A stretch of DNA of 64,000 bases from Gnetum montanum (GCA_015680685.1 MNCI01023267.1:274210-338209); one strand, 5' to 3'. Shown: positions 22,901-33,780, numbered from the stretch's first letter. Made by a program: numbers and translations. Notes: generated from the letters alone by a model not told the origin.

Positions 22901-23281
22901 ACGTCCGTGGGTATGCCGTGGCGTACTGCCGGCTACACCGTGGTGCTAGCCAAGGGCTCTCCCCTGTTGCCGGCGTTGTCGGCGGCGCTGCTGCAGGTGA
23001 CGGAGAGCCCCCATCTGGAGAGGCTGCGACGCAAATGGTTTCCGTCTCTGCCGTGCTCGCGCGTCTCAAACATGGCCGCCTCCACATCCAACACTATCCA
23101 ACTGCGCTGCTTCTACTTTCTCTTCTCTTTCACCGCCTCCGTCACCGTTGGTGGCCTTCTTTATCGTCTCTGTTGTTCGCTGCGCCAGAAAGCCAAGGCT
23201 GCAGTGGCGCAGGCACCCATCCCTGTGCCCCCAGCGGCTGCACACAAAGCCGACACGGAATTGCAAGTGGTTTCCGAATAG
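19973..23281 (+). CDS. Glutamate receptor-like channel gene (GLR), four recognised exons, possibly defective
   Basis: The gene encodes a plant ionotropic glutamate receptor homologue, a ligand-gated cation channel of the plasma or endomembrane. Exon 1 (19973-21577, 535 codons, phase 0) has a signal peptide (residues about 1-30, cut near AAQAQ), the ANF/LIVBP-like amino-terminal domain (about 35-400) and the first ligand-binding segment starting at GKKLRIAVPY. Intron 1 (21578-21681) is GT-AG. Exon 2 (21682-21946) holds the NRSNYVDFTQPYSETGL block and membrane segment M1. Exon 3 (22214-22245) encodes the pore loop. Exon 4 (22539-23281) has M3 with SSYQASFSSLLTARQL, the second ligand-binding segment ending in LERLRRKWF, membrane segment M4 (near FYFLFSFTASVTVGGLLY) and a cytoplasmic tail. 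Exons 2 and 3 do not join in frame. The usual GDIAI-type block reads GPFAA. Confidence 0.85.
22010..22026 (+). other. Possible 17-nt micro-exon in the GLR M1-pore linker, with a stop
   Basis: The run is flanked by a good acceptor (CCCAACAG, ending 22009) and donor (GTAAAC, from 22027) and has the length expected for the short linker missing between exons 2 and 3. Read in phase from exon 2 it gives a TAA at its second codon followed by LLTL. In the frame that would place Trp before the pore it gives a TGA. Either it is not an exon or the gene is damaged here. Confidence 0.35.
22214..22245 (+). other. GLR exon 3, pore loop (M2)
   Basis: This 32-nt exon lies between TTATGCAG and GTAAGA. Its central ten codons read MAFSLLFFMH, the equivalent of the W-F-x-F-S-T-L-F-F-x-H pore loop of plant GLRs. 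It joins exon 4 in phase (the A of 22245 plus AA of 22539-22540) but needs two bases from the previous exon, while exon 2 supplies one. Confidence 0.7.
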
Positions 23282-24299
23282 TTTTGTATGTGAAATCTGT
23301 GATTAACAACGTAAATCCACTAACAAATCCATCGGACGTGTAACCGTGTGTAATATTTTCTCTATTAGAATGAGTTCCCATGGGAAATTTTCTGTGCTTG
23401 GCTTTCTCTATTTTTGTGTTAAGGTTTCATTCGATGGAACTAATTTATTCACATTTATCTTTCTTTCCAAGATTTTAAATTACTTTCAACTTTTTTCACC
23501 GATGCAAAATTTTCTTTTCTTCTACTAATGTTGAATTTACCGTTTGTTACATGCCTCATAATTGGACTTAAATAATATGATGCAAAAATATAACATTCAA
23601 ATCATTTGTTTGTGTGATAATCTCATTTTTTTTTGTCCTTGTTACCTATTTAATGGTGTACCAACGCCATAGATTACATTTTACAATGATGGAAGCTGTA
23701 GTCATCCATAGCCAACTTACATATCACACAACATCACAAATAATTTTGTATTAGTATAGGAGGTTGTGAGTCATAATATAGAGTTATGAAACTAATGATT
23801 GAGCATTATAACTTACTCAAAGTCTAACATACTAATCCAAATTGCTTACAAATCTTTGAAGTCTTAAATAGATATTTCTGAATTTGAGTTGATTTAAGTA
23901 CCCATTAACTTAGTTAAACTAATGTTTGTGATAGATTATATATTTTAGATTTGCATAATTTTGTTATGACTACAAAGAAAGAAAGATGAAATGTTTGATT
24001 GAATAGAGATCAAGAGAAAAGAGAGTTCTCTAGGACCTCTTCTTGGGTAAGGAAGTGCTCAAGACCCAAGGGTTTTAAGGGATGGAACCAAAAGCTTCAT
24101 CAAAGAAACTAAGTAGTCTTCAAAGTCCAACATGGTTTATGCTACTCCTCTAGAAGAGTTTCTTTCTCATGTTCCAAGGAGGGTGAAAGACCAAAACCAA
24201 AAGGGAGGCAAGGATCAAGGGACATCTTCAAGAAATTGAGATCAAAGGTAACAAGAGAAGGTATGTGAGTATTTTGTTTTGTAAGGGATCTTTATTATG
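23282..24299. other. GLR downstream region, no gene recognised
   Basis: The first part is the likely 3' UTR and terminator region of the GLR gene (T-rich). From about 23930 the sequence changes to a purine-rich stretch (23970-24290) without recognisable coding sequence. It ends exactly where the LTR of element C begins. Confidence 0.45.
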
Positions 24300-24711
24300 T
24301 GAAACACCCCGAAATTCGAAGGCATGCTTACTCCACCAGGCCTTTGCAATTCACGCAGCGTTATGGCAGTTCTTTAGGAGATGGACGCTTTGATGTTCAG
24401 ACTGTCCAGTTTGGCAAGTTTTCTACCCCAGGCGCCAACAGGCGAAACGGATTCCCCAGCCTGCCCACCTAAGTAGTTCATCCAGTTGACCGTGCACTTA
24501 GGAGCGATGCGTGGAATTGTTGGCGTTGCTCAGAACCGCAAAACGCTTCAGCAAACTTTCTAAGTCAAGGATTTTTGCTACGCAACGCTATGTAGCGTAG
24601 CCGACTTTAGAAAATGTTTGCAGAAGCAAAGTGCTATGCTATGCTATGCTACGCAGCATAGCGCAGCGTAGCAAGAGTTGGACGATTAGTCCCCTTGCCC
24701 GACTTCAGGTT
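24300..24711 (+). mobile_element. Left part of the LTR of Tat-like element C, split by element B
   Basis: It begins TGAAACACC like the LTR of F, contains the GCTATGCTACG hairpins (24590-24675) and is interrupted at 24711 by the TGATGGG end of the B LTR. The right part resumes at about 31217. Confidence 0.65.
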
Positions 24712-25466
24712 TGATGGGATGCGATATCGCAGTCTGCTGCAATGTCTATAAATAAGAAGCGGCTCTCCCTTGTTCATAATGAATAGTTTAGACAGTAGTG
24801 AAACTCTGGCAGTTTGATCCTTCTAGAGATAGATTATTTTCCAGTGTCTGCCCGTAGTGTGGTGAATGTAATTGTATGTCATTCTTTATTCGAGTGTGAC
24901 GTACTTGGACATGCACATAACCAGCAATAAAGATCGAGATTACTTCATCATTGCAGCATTCACTTTGTTGTTTATTTATTTAATTGTTATTTACTGCTTT
25001 CTCTCTCACCCTTATCTCCTAGTAATGCGGAATGAGTACGACTTGATTACGAGCATTTAAGTGTAACTACTTGGTATCCCAGTGGCGTACCTAGGATCTG
25101 CGCTTGGTAATCCCAGTGGTAGTCGTGCACGAAGTCCAAGATGTGTACGGATAATCAAGGAATCGGCTGCTCATCACACTTAAGCTAGATTAGATTCTCT
25201 TACCCTTTCCCCCTAGCTTAGCTTAGTTAATATTACTTTCCACTACCTTCAGGAGTAGCGTAGATTAGGAACCAATCATACACCTCACTTTGGACTAAAC
25301 CATACGTGATAAATATAATACTAGTCCAGGTGGGAAGACAGTGAACTGCGACCTAAGGTTAACGATCTAGGTGCCACAACTAGTCCGTCTGCGGAGTTCA
25401 AACGGATCGTGTGTGAAAACGCTCATATTTGTATGGTTGAGTGTAGGGGTATCTCGCCACTCATCA
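24712..25466 (+). mobile_element. 5' LTR of Athila-like element B
   Basis: This 755-bp LTR starts TGATGGGATGCGATATCGC and ends CACTCATCA. It has the TATA box TATAAATA (24747-24754), the AATAAAGATCGAGATT block, and CTTGGTAA repeats (25066-25125). The minus-strand LTR at 724-1476 is its close relative. Confidence 0.85.
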
Positions 25467-25467
25467 T

Positions 25468-25485
25468 AGGCGCCGTTGCCGGGGA
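25468..25485 (+). other. tRNA-Asp primer binding site of element B
   Basis: AGGCGCCGTTGCCGGGGA matches the tRNA-Asp site at 17 of 18 positions and lies one base inside the LTR. It is the best preserved of the four Athila-type sites in the window. Confidence 0.9.
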
Positions 25486-25606
25486 CGGTGCTAGTTATCT
25501 AGATTAGTTATATCATACAAGGCCACCACTGTAAAGGAATTAATGATATATCTTTTAGAAAAAATAATTATTAAAAGTCACATAAATTCACATACATTTC
25601 ACAACA

Positions 25607-27594
25607 ATGTGTCTCCTACAAGACGATAATAACACCACACTTAGTGAGGAAGTTCATTGGAGAACCAACAGACTATATGATGATGAAGATTGGAGCATAC
25701 AACCTGAAGTGGGAGTTTCTTATAAACATGAACAAAAGTAATGTCATCCCAACACACGAAGACATAACTTACCTAATGACGATGAACCCCCACTGGCCAC
25801 TACAAGCTTAACGCAAATATAGGAGGTTGTTTGAATCTCCCGTAGGCATCGTAAAGAGAGCCATCTACCCAGGCTCAGTTTAAACAACTTTCCTAAATTC
25901 TCAGGAGGCTATGACTTAGATCCGCATCAACATTTACAAGCCTTCTACGATGCCTGCACATGAATAACATTGATAATGGGTGGCAAAAACTTAAGCTCTT
26001 TCCTATGACACTCGTTGACCAGGAAAAAAGTATGGTATAGATCGTTAAAACCAAATTCAATACGACGCTGGTCAACAATGGTAGAAGTCTTTAATGAAAA
26101 ATATCAAACCTACATAAGAGTGTCGGCCTTGAGGAAACAAATCCAAGGATGGAAACAAGCACAACATGAACCCTTGGACATGGCCTTAGAAAGATATCAT
26201 GCACTATTAAACAATTGTCTAGGTCATGGGTTTTCCGAGGAAAGGCTAATGTACCATATCATTGATGAGCTACGTAATGCAACACAAGAGACCTTAGGAA
26301 GGTATGCTCAAGGTCAATTATACGACCTACGAACCCATCAAGTCCAAGAGCTTATTAAGCAGGTAGCAAAAGAAGAAGGAGAATTGTCTAGATGGGAGAG
26401 TGTTGAAAAACATCAACGAGACCAAAATTTTAACTCAACAAAGGTCCATGATCATAAAAAGGAGAAATCAACCAATATCAAGGTGCAAACATCATCTTTT
26501 CCAATACAACAATCATTAGAAGAATCTGAGGCAAAGATCAATAAGATGTTGGAATGGATGTATCAAAAGTGTGGAGAATATATCAACAACATTGGAGATA
26601 GAGTTTTGACAACCCAAGAATCAGGAAAAAACATTAGACATTCGAAGAAAAAGAACAAAGGGAATAAGTGCTCAATTGCCAATCATACGTATGAATGCAA
26701 CATATGCCTGTACGATCACCCCAATGGTCAATGCCCAATATTGTTACATCTACATGAGCATTGGGGAAACACGTTACATCCAGAGTTCTTACAGAGATAC
26801 TGTGTTCGACCACAGTGGCAACCATCCCAGTCATGGGGGAGACCACCCTTAGACTGGAGGCACCCTTCATATTTTTCGAACTCAAATGCTTATCACGTTC
26901 AACATCATGTTTCTCCATTTGGGACAACATACTCTATCTCACCACAATACCTTTCTCCTTAATACTATCAACCCATGCCTCCAACACAACCGCCACCTTG
27001 TGCATCTTATATTCCTCCTAAATTTCAACATTCTCATTCTTTCCCTCCTTCCACAGTGCCACCGATTGTTCCTAAGGTACCTGCACCATAGCAACAACCC
27101 ACAAATAACATTTGTGCTAATACTTCCAACAATAGTGGGAAACCTCAGCAACATCAAAAGCGCCCCTTCTTTAAACACGACCGTAAGAAGGGACAACATC
27201 ATTTTGAGGCTGCTACACCTTCCAACCTAGCACAAGTACAACAATGTGGTGCACCCTTACCTTCGAACCCAACACCTCATGTAACTTTATCAAGGCCACC
27301 ATTCAACACTCCAACAATCATACGGCCCAATGAACACAATCATGGGAGGCATCAACCCAATCCTTGCATACCATTTAATGGTCATAAACATCATAGTGGG
27401 TCAACTTGTTATCCGGGAACTACATCATATAAAGTGCCCCACTATGCTTATTACAATCAAGTGTGTGAACCCTGAGGGGATAAGTATGACCGGGTTCCAA
27501 TACTTCCAACATGCAAGGATCCTTATCTTTCATTTATTAATCCTTGCCATACTCAACCGATTAGTTATGGGCGATACCCTCCATTTCAATGACA
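25607..27594 (+). pseudogene. gag of element B
   Basis: The gag frame starts at 25607. Stops lie where relatives have CAA, CAG, CGA or TGG. A lost base near 25963 and a gained base near 26026 cancel out. From 26015 the frame is open for 315 codons: the Retrotrans_gag core with VFNEKYQTYIRVSALRKQIQ, the EPLDMALERYHALLNNC block, a lysine-rich linker and the zinc finger CNICLYDHPNGQC (C-x2-C-x3-H-x4-C, the Athila form). A Pro/Gln/His-rich tail continues to about 27594 with stops near 26960 and 27088. The product would be the particle-forming RNA-binding protein. No protease or polymerase follows. Confidence 0.85.
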
Positions 27595-28622
27595 AGCAGG
27601 ATTAATAAACATTTTTCATTTTCTTTAATTTTACAACTTTTTGTTTTCCAGTTTTTCATTTTTCAACTTTTTGTTTTATCTTTTTATCTTTTTGTGTTTT
27701 TGTCTTTTTACACTTTTGTAAGTAATCTCATCTACGAATAAAACACTCATGTGGATCGTTGGTTGAGGTGTGTTCTATGTTATTAAGTCATGAGTGATCA
27801 ATTATTTGGAACAGTGAGCCCATTACACCCACTCATCCACTCTACAAATAAGAGGGTCTATTCAAGGGTACAGTGATATTCTTGATATTTCTAAAACTTA
27901 AAATTAATTTTGTGTTCATTGTACCTAGAATGAAGAAGGACGGACCAAGAGGGAATGATTAGGGTGTGAGTTCAAGGGGACTTGTGGATTCTCTTTGGTG
28001 ACATTTGTGGGTGTTATCATGCAATATGGTCGTACTAAGATCCTTGTAGATCTAATGAAAAATGGGAGTAAGAGTAATCAAAAGGGCACTCAAAAGTCAA
28101 ATGTTGTTCTAGGGGGTCCCACTGGAAAGACATCCACCCATGCTTGAAGGTTGGCGGCTTCTCTGGATTCAGTAAAGTGAAAAAAAAGAAGAAAAAAGAA
28201 AAAAAAAGAGAAAAACAAAGTGCCATAAAACAAAAATCACTCCTCCCTTATATAAAACACCAAGGATCATACGCCTTGTTGTTATGGTACTCTCATAGTT
28301 GTTCATCATGGGATGAAACAATGCGATGTCATTGATTAGAAGGATGGACTTGGTCCAGATCTTGGAACGATGAGTTAATGACACCTTAATCATGCTTTAC
28401 ACACAGGATTCATTGTGCCCTGGGTCAGTTACCTCATGTCCCAATCTCTACGATCCCTTTCTATAGTTCATCTCATCTCATTGTTCATGTAATTGTAGCT
28501 CGTGTCCTGTGTAGCATAGAATTTTCATCTCATTTCGATGATATTTACATGTGTGTGTTTTGTGGAGTTAGTGCGGATTACATTTAACCCTTCTAGTACC
28601 CATGGATGCTTTAAGTGTGGTT

Positions 28623-28673
28623 ACACAAGGGCATAATAGGTTGAAACCTACTTTGGGGAGGACCCACTTGTGT
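28623..28673 (+). ncRNA. Conserved RNA hairpin (copy B)
   Basis: ACACAAG (28623-28629) pairs perfectly with CTTGTGT (28667-28673). Two of the seven pairs differ from copy G with both partners changed. The inner part can form a second stem (AGGTT/AACCT). Confidence 0.65.
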
Positions 28674-28991
28674 AATTTTTTGTAATTTTCACTGGTTCTC
28701 TAGCTCAAACACACAATTTCTTACCCTCAGCTTAATTTTTCATAATTTTCTTTCCCTATTATTATCCCTCTAAATTTTAACGTTCCAATGTACCATTACA
28801 TTCCCTTTTTTCTTAACCGCCAAATTTTTTACGGCTAAAGTTCACATCATTATCATTCATGGTGCCTCTCAAACCAATGAAATTACCCTAGAACATCTTA
28901 ATCCTTACCAATGTCCTCAATTTCCAACATTAATTTCAAGAACATTCTTTAAAAATTTGGTATTTCCTTGGTGTCTCACATCATTAGGGAC

Positions 28992-29049
28992 GAGATATCG
29001 CGTACGCGATGTATCGTACGCGATATCGCGTCCTATTTATCTATAAATA
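28992..29049 (+). promoter_or_regulatory. Internal palindrome and TATA box of element B
   Basis: Two facing copies of a CGATATCGCGTACGCGAT-type sequence (28992-29030) are followed by CTATAAATAGGAG (from 29041). This is the same arrangement as in U3 of LTR A and the 3' LTR of B, and lies about 480 bp before ORF3, as in G. Confidence 0.6.
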
Positions 29050-29523
29050 GGAGCCCCCCGCCGCAACACTTAGCATCATTTTGTCATTCATGCTGGGGGA
29101 GCTGTTGAAATTTTTCTCTGCGACTTGCGATTGTGTGACCCTTTCTTTTTCACTAATATCTCGCTCACTGGTGCTCCGATTTTAATTCCATTTAAACCTA
29201 CTTGAACCTGGAGTGTTCAGTTTAGTCATGGGGGAGAGACACTTACCGAAAAGTGCCTAACGTTTTTGAAATTTATCATTGCCCAAAGGACATCAGTTAG
29301 GGTAATTAACTTAACACTTAGAATAATTGTGCCACAAATCATATAACCCTTAGGTACACTGGGAGATTAAAATGGAAACCACCTAAGTCACAAGACCCAT
29401 TATTACAAACTTTCGGGCACGATCACACATTATAACATAAGATCTTTAATTAAGGCAAGCAGTAAGGTATAACTTAACTTTGAAAACAACAACCTTACTA
29501 ACGCTTGACCCGTGTGATTGCAG

Positions 29524-30955
29524 ATAGCTCCGAAACATGCACAACAGGAGGGTCTTGTTCAAGGTGGAACGAAACGATCTCAGAAAGGTGGAAGACAAGA
29601 TCCTACCGGACAACATGCAGAACAAAAGGAACAATCATTTAGTGTTCATCAAGAAGATCCTCCTACCGTACGGTCTGGGCAGGTAGAAGTAGGAGATACC
29701 CTCTCTGAAAGCAGTGCCTGGTACTTAGGGGAAACGTACCAATTTTGGCACAATAAAGAAGAAGGCGCCATGGTTAACATTTGTAGTGTGACTATTGATT
29801 TCTCTATTCAGCCATTTTGGAAGTATTAAACCTTCTAAATACAGGGCCAAAGGTTGCACAGACTAGCTAGAAAATTTTCGAACGGAGTAGCTAACAAAAC
29901 TAATAGAAGAGAATAAAAAGGCGATAGAAGAAAAGGAGATGGCTATTTGGGATGCCTCCATAGTAGAAGTGCAAACCCATGCGTACCTTAAGGGACTCAA
30001 GGCCTTAGAAGAAGAAAATAAGTAGATGGTTGCAGATAACCTTCGGTTGACCTTTGTGGAGAAGCAAAAGAATGTTCTCGATGAACACTTTCATCAGTTA
30101 CAAGAATAATTCATTCTAGTCAACTGAGATTTTATCCGTTTAGCTAGAGAAAACCAAACCCTCTTAATGGAGGAGGTACACGCTATTAGCCAAAAATCAG
30201 CAATTGAAATAAGCACATGGCAGAATAAGGCTAAACGACATGAGAAGCTGAAGGAGCATTTCCATGATCAGGTGGGGATGTATAAACAAATCCTAGAGAA
30301 AGAGATCCATATGGCCAAAGCTCAAATCAACACTATCAGTGCTCAACACACTGATTGGAGGGCCATATTGGACACCTACGCCTTTGCCCACCAAGCGAAA
30401 GTTAAGAAACGGGACTTGCAGATCCAGGACTTGATAGAATACATGGAGTTGGCAAACCTTAGATATGCCAACCTTGCCATGTTAACAGCAGGGCACCCAA
30501 GAATAGAGCTTGAGCATCAGGTAGCTTCCACCCATCTCAAATATGAAGCAGAATTTGCAGAGCGCAAGAAGCTGGCAAAAAAACTAGATGTTGCAAATTT
30601 TGAACTTGAGGTGGTCAAAGCAAGCTACTAGGGGCAAAAAGATGTTGCAATCGACTTGGCTCGACAGCTAACAGATCTTCACAAATACAAAGACAAAGTC
30701 AAAGCTTATGAAGAGGAACGACGGGTGTTCGTGGCGTGGTATGTCAAAGCCAATCAAATGTTCCCGCAACTACCCTGTCCGTGGGAAGTGCCGACTCCAT
30801 CAAACATTGGAACACTAGCATGGATGACACAAGATCCTTAGACCAAAGAGCAAAAGCTCCAAGCTATACTTCAACACCATCAAGTTTCAAAGCCTAGAGC
30901 ACATGAAAAAGGGAAAGCACCCATGGAGGAGCCACCATCACCAGGAACTACATGA
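29524..30955 (+). pseudogene. ORF3 of element B, coiled-coil protein
   Basis: The gene starts after the acceptor at 29523. The first 103-codon open stretch ends in the block SSAWYLGETYQFWHN..., which corresponds to SG.WYM.ETYLF of G and E; the region before it is shorter than in G. After stops and shifts (29830-30160) a 154-codon open frame (30167-30631) is almost entirely predicted coiled coil, with E, K, Q, L and A in heptad-like order and the conserved IEYMELANLRYANLAML. A last piece (30656-30841, then to a TGA near 30955) has VFVAWYVKAN and WMTQDP, shared with G. It keeps more sequence integrity than gag in the same element. No domain of known function is recognised. Confidence 0.7.
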
Positions 30956-31123
30956 GTTCCCATTTTTTGTAGTTGTAGTATTTTTCTGTGTTTCGTCTTC
31001 CCACACTGCGGCATTAGTCCATTTCTTTTTCTAATTAATAATCCCATACCTATCCACTGTGTAATCAATGAAGCTTGTTCTCTTTGTAACTTGAGGACAA
31101 GTTTTTATTCAGTCGTGGGGGTA

Positions 31124-31216
31124 TGATGGGATGCGATATCTCATGGGCCGCGATATCGTGTCCGTCGCGATATCGCATCCCCTGCGATATCGCGTACACG
31201 ATATCACAGTCTGTCG
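31124..31216 (+). mobile_element. Truncated 3' LTR of element B
   Basis: After the polypurine tract GTGGGGGTA (31115-31123) the LTR starts TGATGGGATGCGATATC, with more GCGATATCGC units than the 5' LTR, and has CTATAAATAAGAAG. Similarity stops just after the TATA box; the rest of the LTR is missing. Confidence 0.7.
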
Positions 31217-32399
31217 TAATGTCTATAAATAAGAAGGCAACTCAAAGGGTGGGATCAGCTAGTTCGTGATTTTCACGGTGCAAAAAACGAAGTTTACAGA
31301 TTGGTGATGTTTTTGCGACTAAGGCCAGTTGCTATGCTATGCTATGCTACGCTACGTAGCGTAGCAAATATGCAACAAACAGTCAGTGCACTTCAAAGGT
31401 TTCCGATGTACGTAGCAAGACACAATGTAAATTTTTGCTTCAAGCCGATGGCTACGCTACGCTGCGTAGCGTAGCACAGCGTAGGAAGATGCTACGCTAT
31501 GCCAAACATGCTACGCTACAAAGCATAGAGAACCATGGCAAGCAGTGACGCTACATCAATGCATTTCACCTAATTGCACCATTGCTCTGACAGCACAATT
31601 ACAATGTGGCAGACTTATAATTACGACATGGTAGACCCACCCAACAGTCACGCAGGCACATGTAGCACAGACAGGTCAGCATAAGCCTAGGGCACATGGT
31701 GTCCAAACAGCATCTTTCGCGTGCCCTCGATCCTATAAATACCCCAATGAGTAATGCTCAAAAGGTCAGCTTCTTCTTCTTTTTGGCAATCTGATCTAGT
31801 TTTGAGTAATCTGGTCTACTAACAATTTTGTTGGCTGACAAGGAAAAAAAAGGGGTAGCATTGTAACCTTGAGCATTGTAAGCTTTCTGCTTGACATTGT
31901 AAATAGCTATCATTCCTAGTTGGCATTTTTTTCTGCTCTTTTCTACCATCTTGGTAGCATTTCACATTATTAATTCCTGAGTCCAGGTTCAAGCGCACAG
32001 CCGTCTTGCTCTACACATCTTGGTTACTCTCGGGATCTTTGTGCTTCTCAGCACTGTGCAATCGATTGTATCCACCTCGATAGAGCGAAGTCGCTGCTTT
32101 GAAGCGGTGCATTTTTCTAACTGCATTCTACTTTGTCTCCTGCTTGTTATTGCATTTTACACTGCTTTCTATCTCTTTTACATTTAAGCATTACTTCGTG
32201 CTATCAGCTTCGTTTTCAAATCACATGTTGCAAAAGGTTATATTAACACTGACTAAGTCCTTGTCTGACTGACTAGACCATTTAGGGCATCCCATTTCCA
32301 TTTTATCCAGCACAAGCCTCCCGCAGATTTGGGATTGAGACTGTCAACAGCCGTTGACCCCTCAGTGTTTTCCAACTGCCGACGTTTTCGGTCGCTACA
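31217..32399 (+). mobile_element. Right part of the LTR of element C
   Basis: It contains GCTATGCTACGCTACGTAGC-type hairpins (31330-31366, 31449-31530), a TATA box (TATAAATA, 31734-31741) and the terminal segment CTGACTGACTAGACCATTTAGGGC... ending GGTCGCTACA (32399) that aligns with the end of LTR F. The PBS follows at 32400. Confidence 0.7.
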
Positions 32400-32854
32400 G
32401 TTTTCTAGAGCTAGAAGGAGGGCCTTTTGGTGTTCTTTCCACGTGTCAGGGTAGTCCTTTAAGCTTTCAGCACCCTGATACGCATTAGCGTAAACTTGAC
32501 ACCCATCTGTGGTTGTTTACGGGTCGTGCGGTGCAGATCGGTCGCCTTGACGGTTCCTCGGGAACCCTACATGACATAAAGCCTCCGGTCGCTAGCTCAC
32601 TTGCCTATCTTACAGTAGTTTCACATGCGTTTTATACCCCATTGAGCACTAGCATAAACGTGACACCCTTTTGTGATTGTTTATGCATCATGTGGTACAG
32701 ATCGGTCGCCTCGATGGTTCCTTGGGAGCCTAGCAAAACATAAAGTATTTTTTGATTTCTTTCTAATTTCTTTGTTCTTCTCCTTTGCAAAACTACTTGG
32801 CTTTCCAATCTTGTTGCTCTTTTCCCAGTTTGTGAAATTGGCTAACTTAGTAAC
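32400..32854 (+). other. PBS and leader of element C with a direct repeat
   Basis: TTTTCTAGAGCTAGAAGGAGGG after the LTR corresponds to the PBS of F. The leader holds two diverged copies of about 100 bp (about 32484-32585 and 32649-32744), both containing AGATCGGTCGCC...GG(T)TCC and ending ACATAAAG. Some differences are transitions. A packaging or structural role is possible but not shown. Confidence 0.6.
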
Positions 32855-33413
32855 AATGAATTCCGCAACTACTACTACTAATACCTTTAATGTTGAAGCT
32901 CCCATCACAGTTCAAGCCATCACAGGTGCCAAAAAACCACTGAACCCAATGCTGGAAACACGTTGATCCCTCAGAATCCAAAGCTGGGGACCTGAGGGCT
33001 TGGCCCAGCAACATGAGTGCTATAACTTCCTCTGTAGAAAGGTTCAGGCAAACCTGCCTTTGGATGTACACGAGTTCAAAGGAAAACGTAGCTTCGAGTT
33101 CGCTTACTGTGATGGGAAGGAGTTTGTTCCCACTCCTGGTGCTTCCATACCTTTGACACAGGAAAATCACAGGCTTCTAGACTAGCTAATTTAGTTGGCT
33201 AGGCTTAGGGAGCAACAGGACACAACGCCTAAGCAGGATGATGCCTTCCAAAATGGACAGGAGGAACTCAATTCCCAATTCGACAAGGGAAGTCAAGCCA
33301 ACCCCATTCCTGTCCCTCCTACCCAGTCCTTCTGGGCAAATCTGTTGTCTATCACCACTCCCTTTGTGATCATGCCTACGCTCTTGCAGCCTACAACTAC
33401 ATTCTTAAGGTAG
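32855..33413 (+). pseudogene. gag start of element C, truncated
   Basis: The start codon at 32855 is followed by a Thr-rich N-terminus and a stop at about 32965; a shifted frame continues as QQHECYNFLCRKVQANLP (from 33000), which matches the N-terminal part of gag of F (HEQYNFVCAKIKARLP). Similarity fades by 33413. The core gag domain and pol are missing. Confidence 0.65.
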
Positions 33414-33780
33414 GAATTTCAACATGAGTCTGGCTGATTAACTACACTGCCAATGGACACGATCTTTTTGAAACTTTGCCCATGGTGTAGTTCAACCATT
33501 GTGTATGTGCCTTTAATTGTGATTTGATAGCATCATAGCAAGTCTCATGAGTGGCTAAGGGTTCTCAAGTGGAGATGAACACCCTTCAACTCATTGATCA
33601 TAGGGTAATCATGGATCATCACATTTGAGGGCTATGGCTTATGAGAGGGAAAATGGGATTTCCCAAGATCACCTAATGATTATGGCTAACCATTCTCCAA
33701 CATCACCTATCAGACACTCACATGATCATGATGATTACATGATAAGTTAGCATGAATCTCATGTTCCATGATCCAACATA
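33414..33780. other. Unassigned stretch after element C
   Basis: No open frame or repeat end is recognisable. Confidence 0.4.

Larger units (their letters stand above)
27595..29523 (+). other. Spacer of element B: pol deleted, conserved post-pol signals kept
   Basis: Right after gag comes the T-rich sequence (TTTTTCATTTT, ACAACTTTTTG) that follows the integrase in D (from 55640) and E (from 59880), so the pol gene is missing. Further on are the covarying hairpin (28623-28673), a GATATCGCG double palindrome with TATA (28992-29049), the start of a leader-like stretch, a TACTAAC branch-point-like site (29496-29502) and the acceptor (29521-29523). A poly-purine run at 28177-28215 has no known role. 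Confidence 0.65.

Noticed and set aside
22788-23087. Minus-strand frame over GLR exon 4
   Set aside because: It is a shadow of a GC-rich exon; the plus-strand frame has clear GLR motifs.
28144-28335. Lys-rich frame
   Set aside because: It is the translation of a poly-purine run in the spacer of element B.
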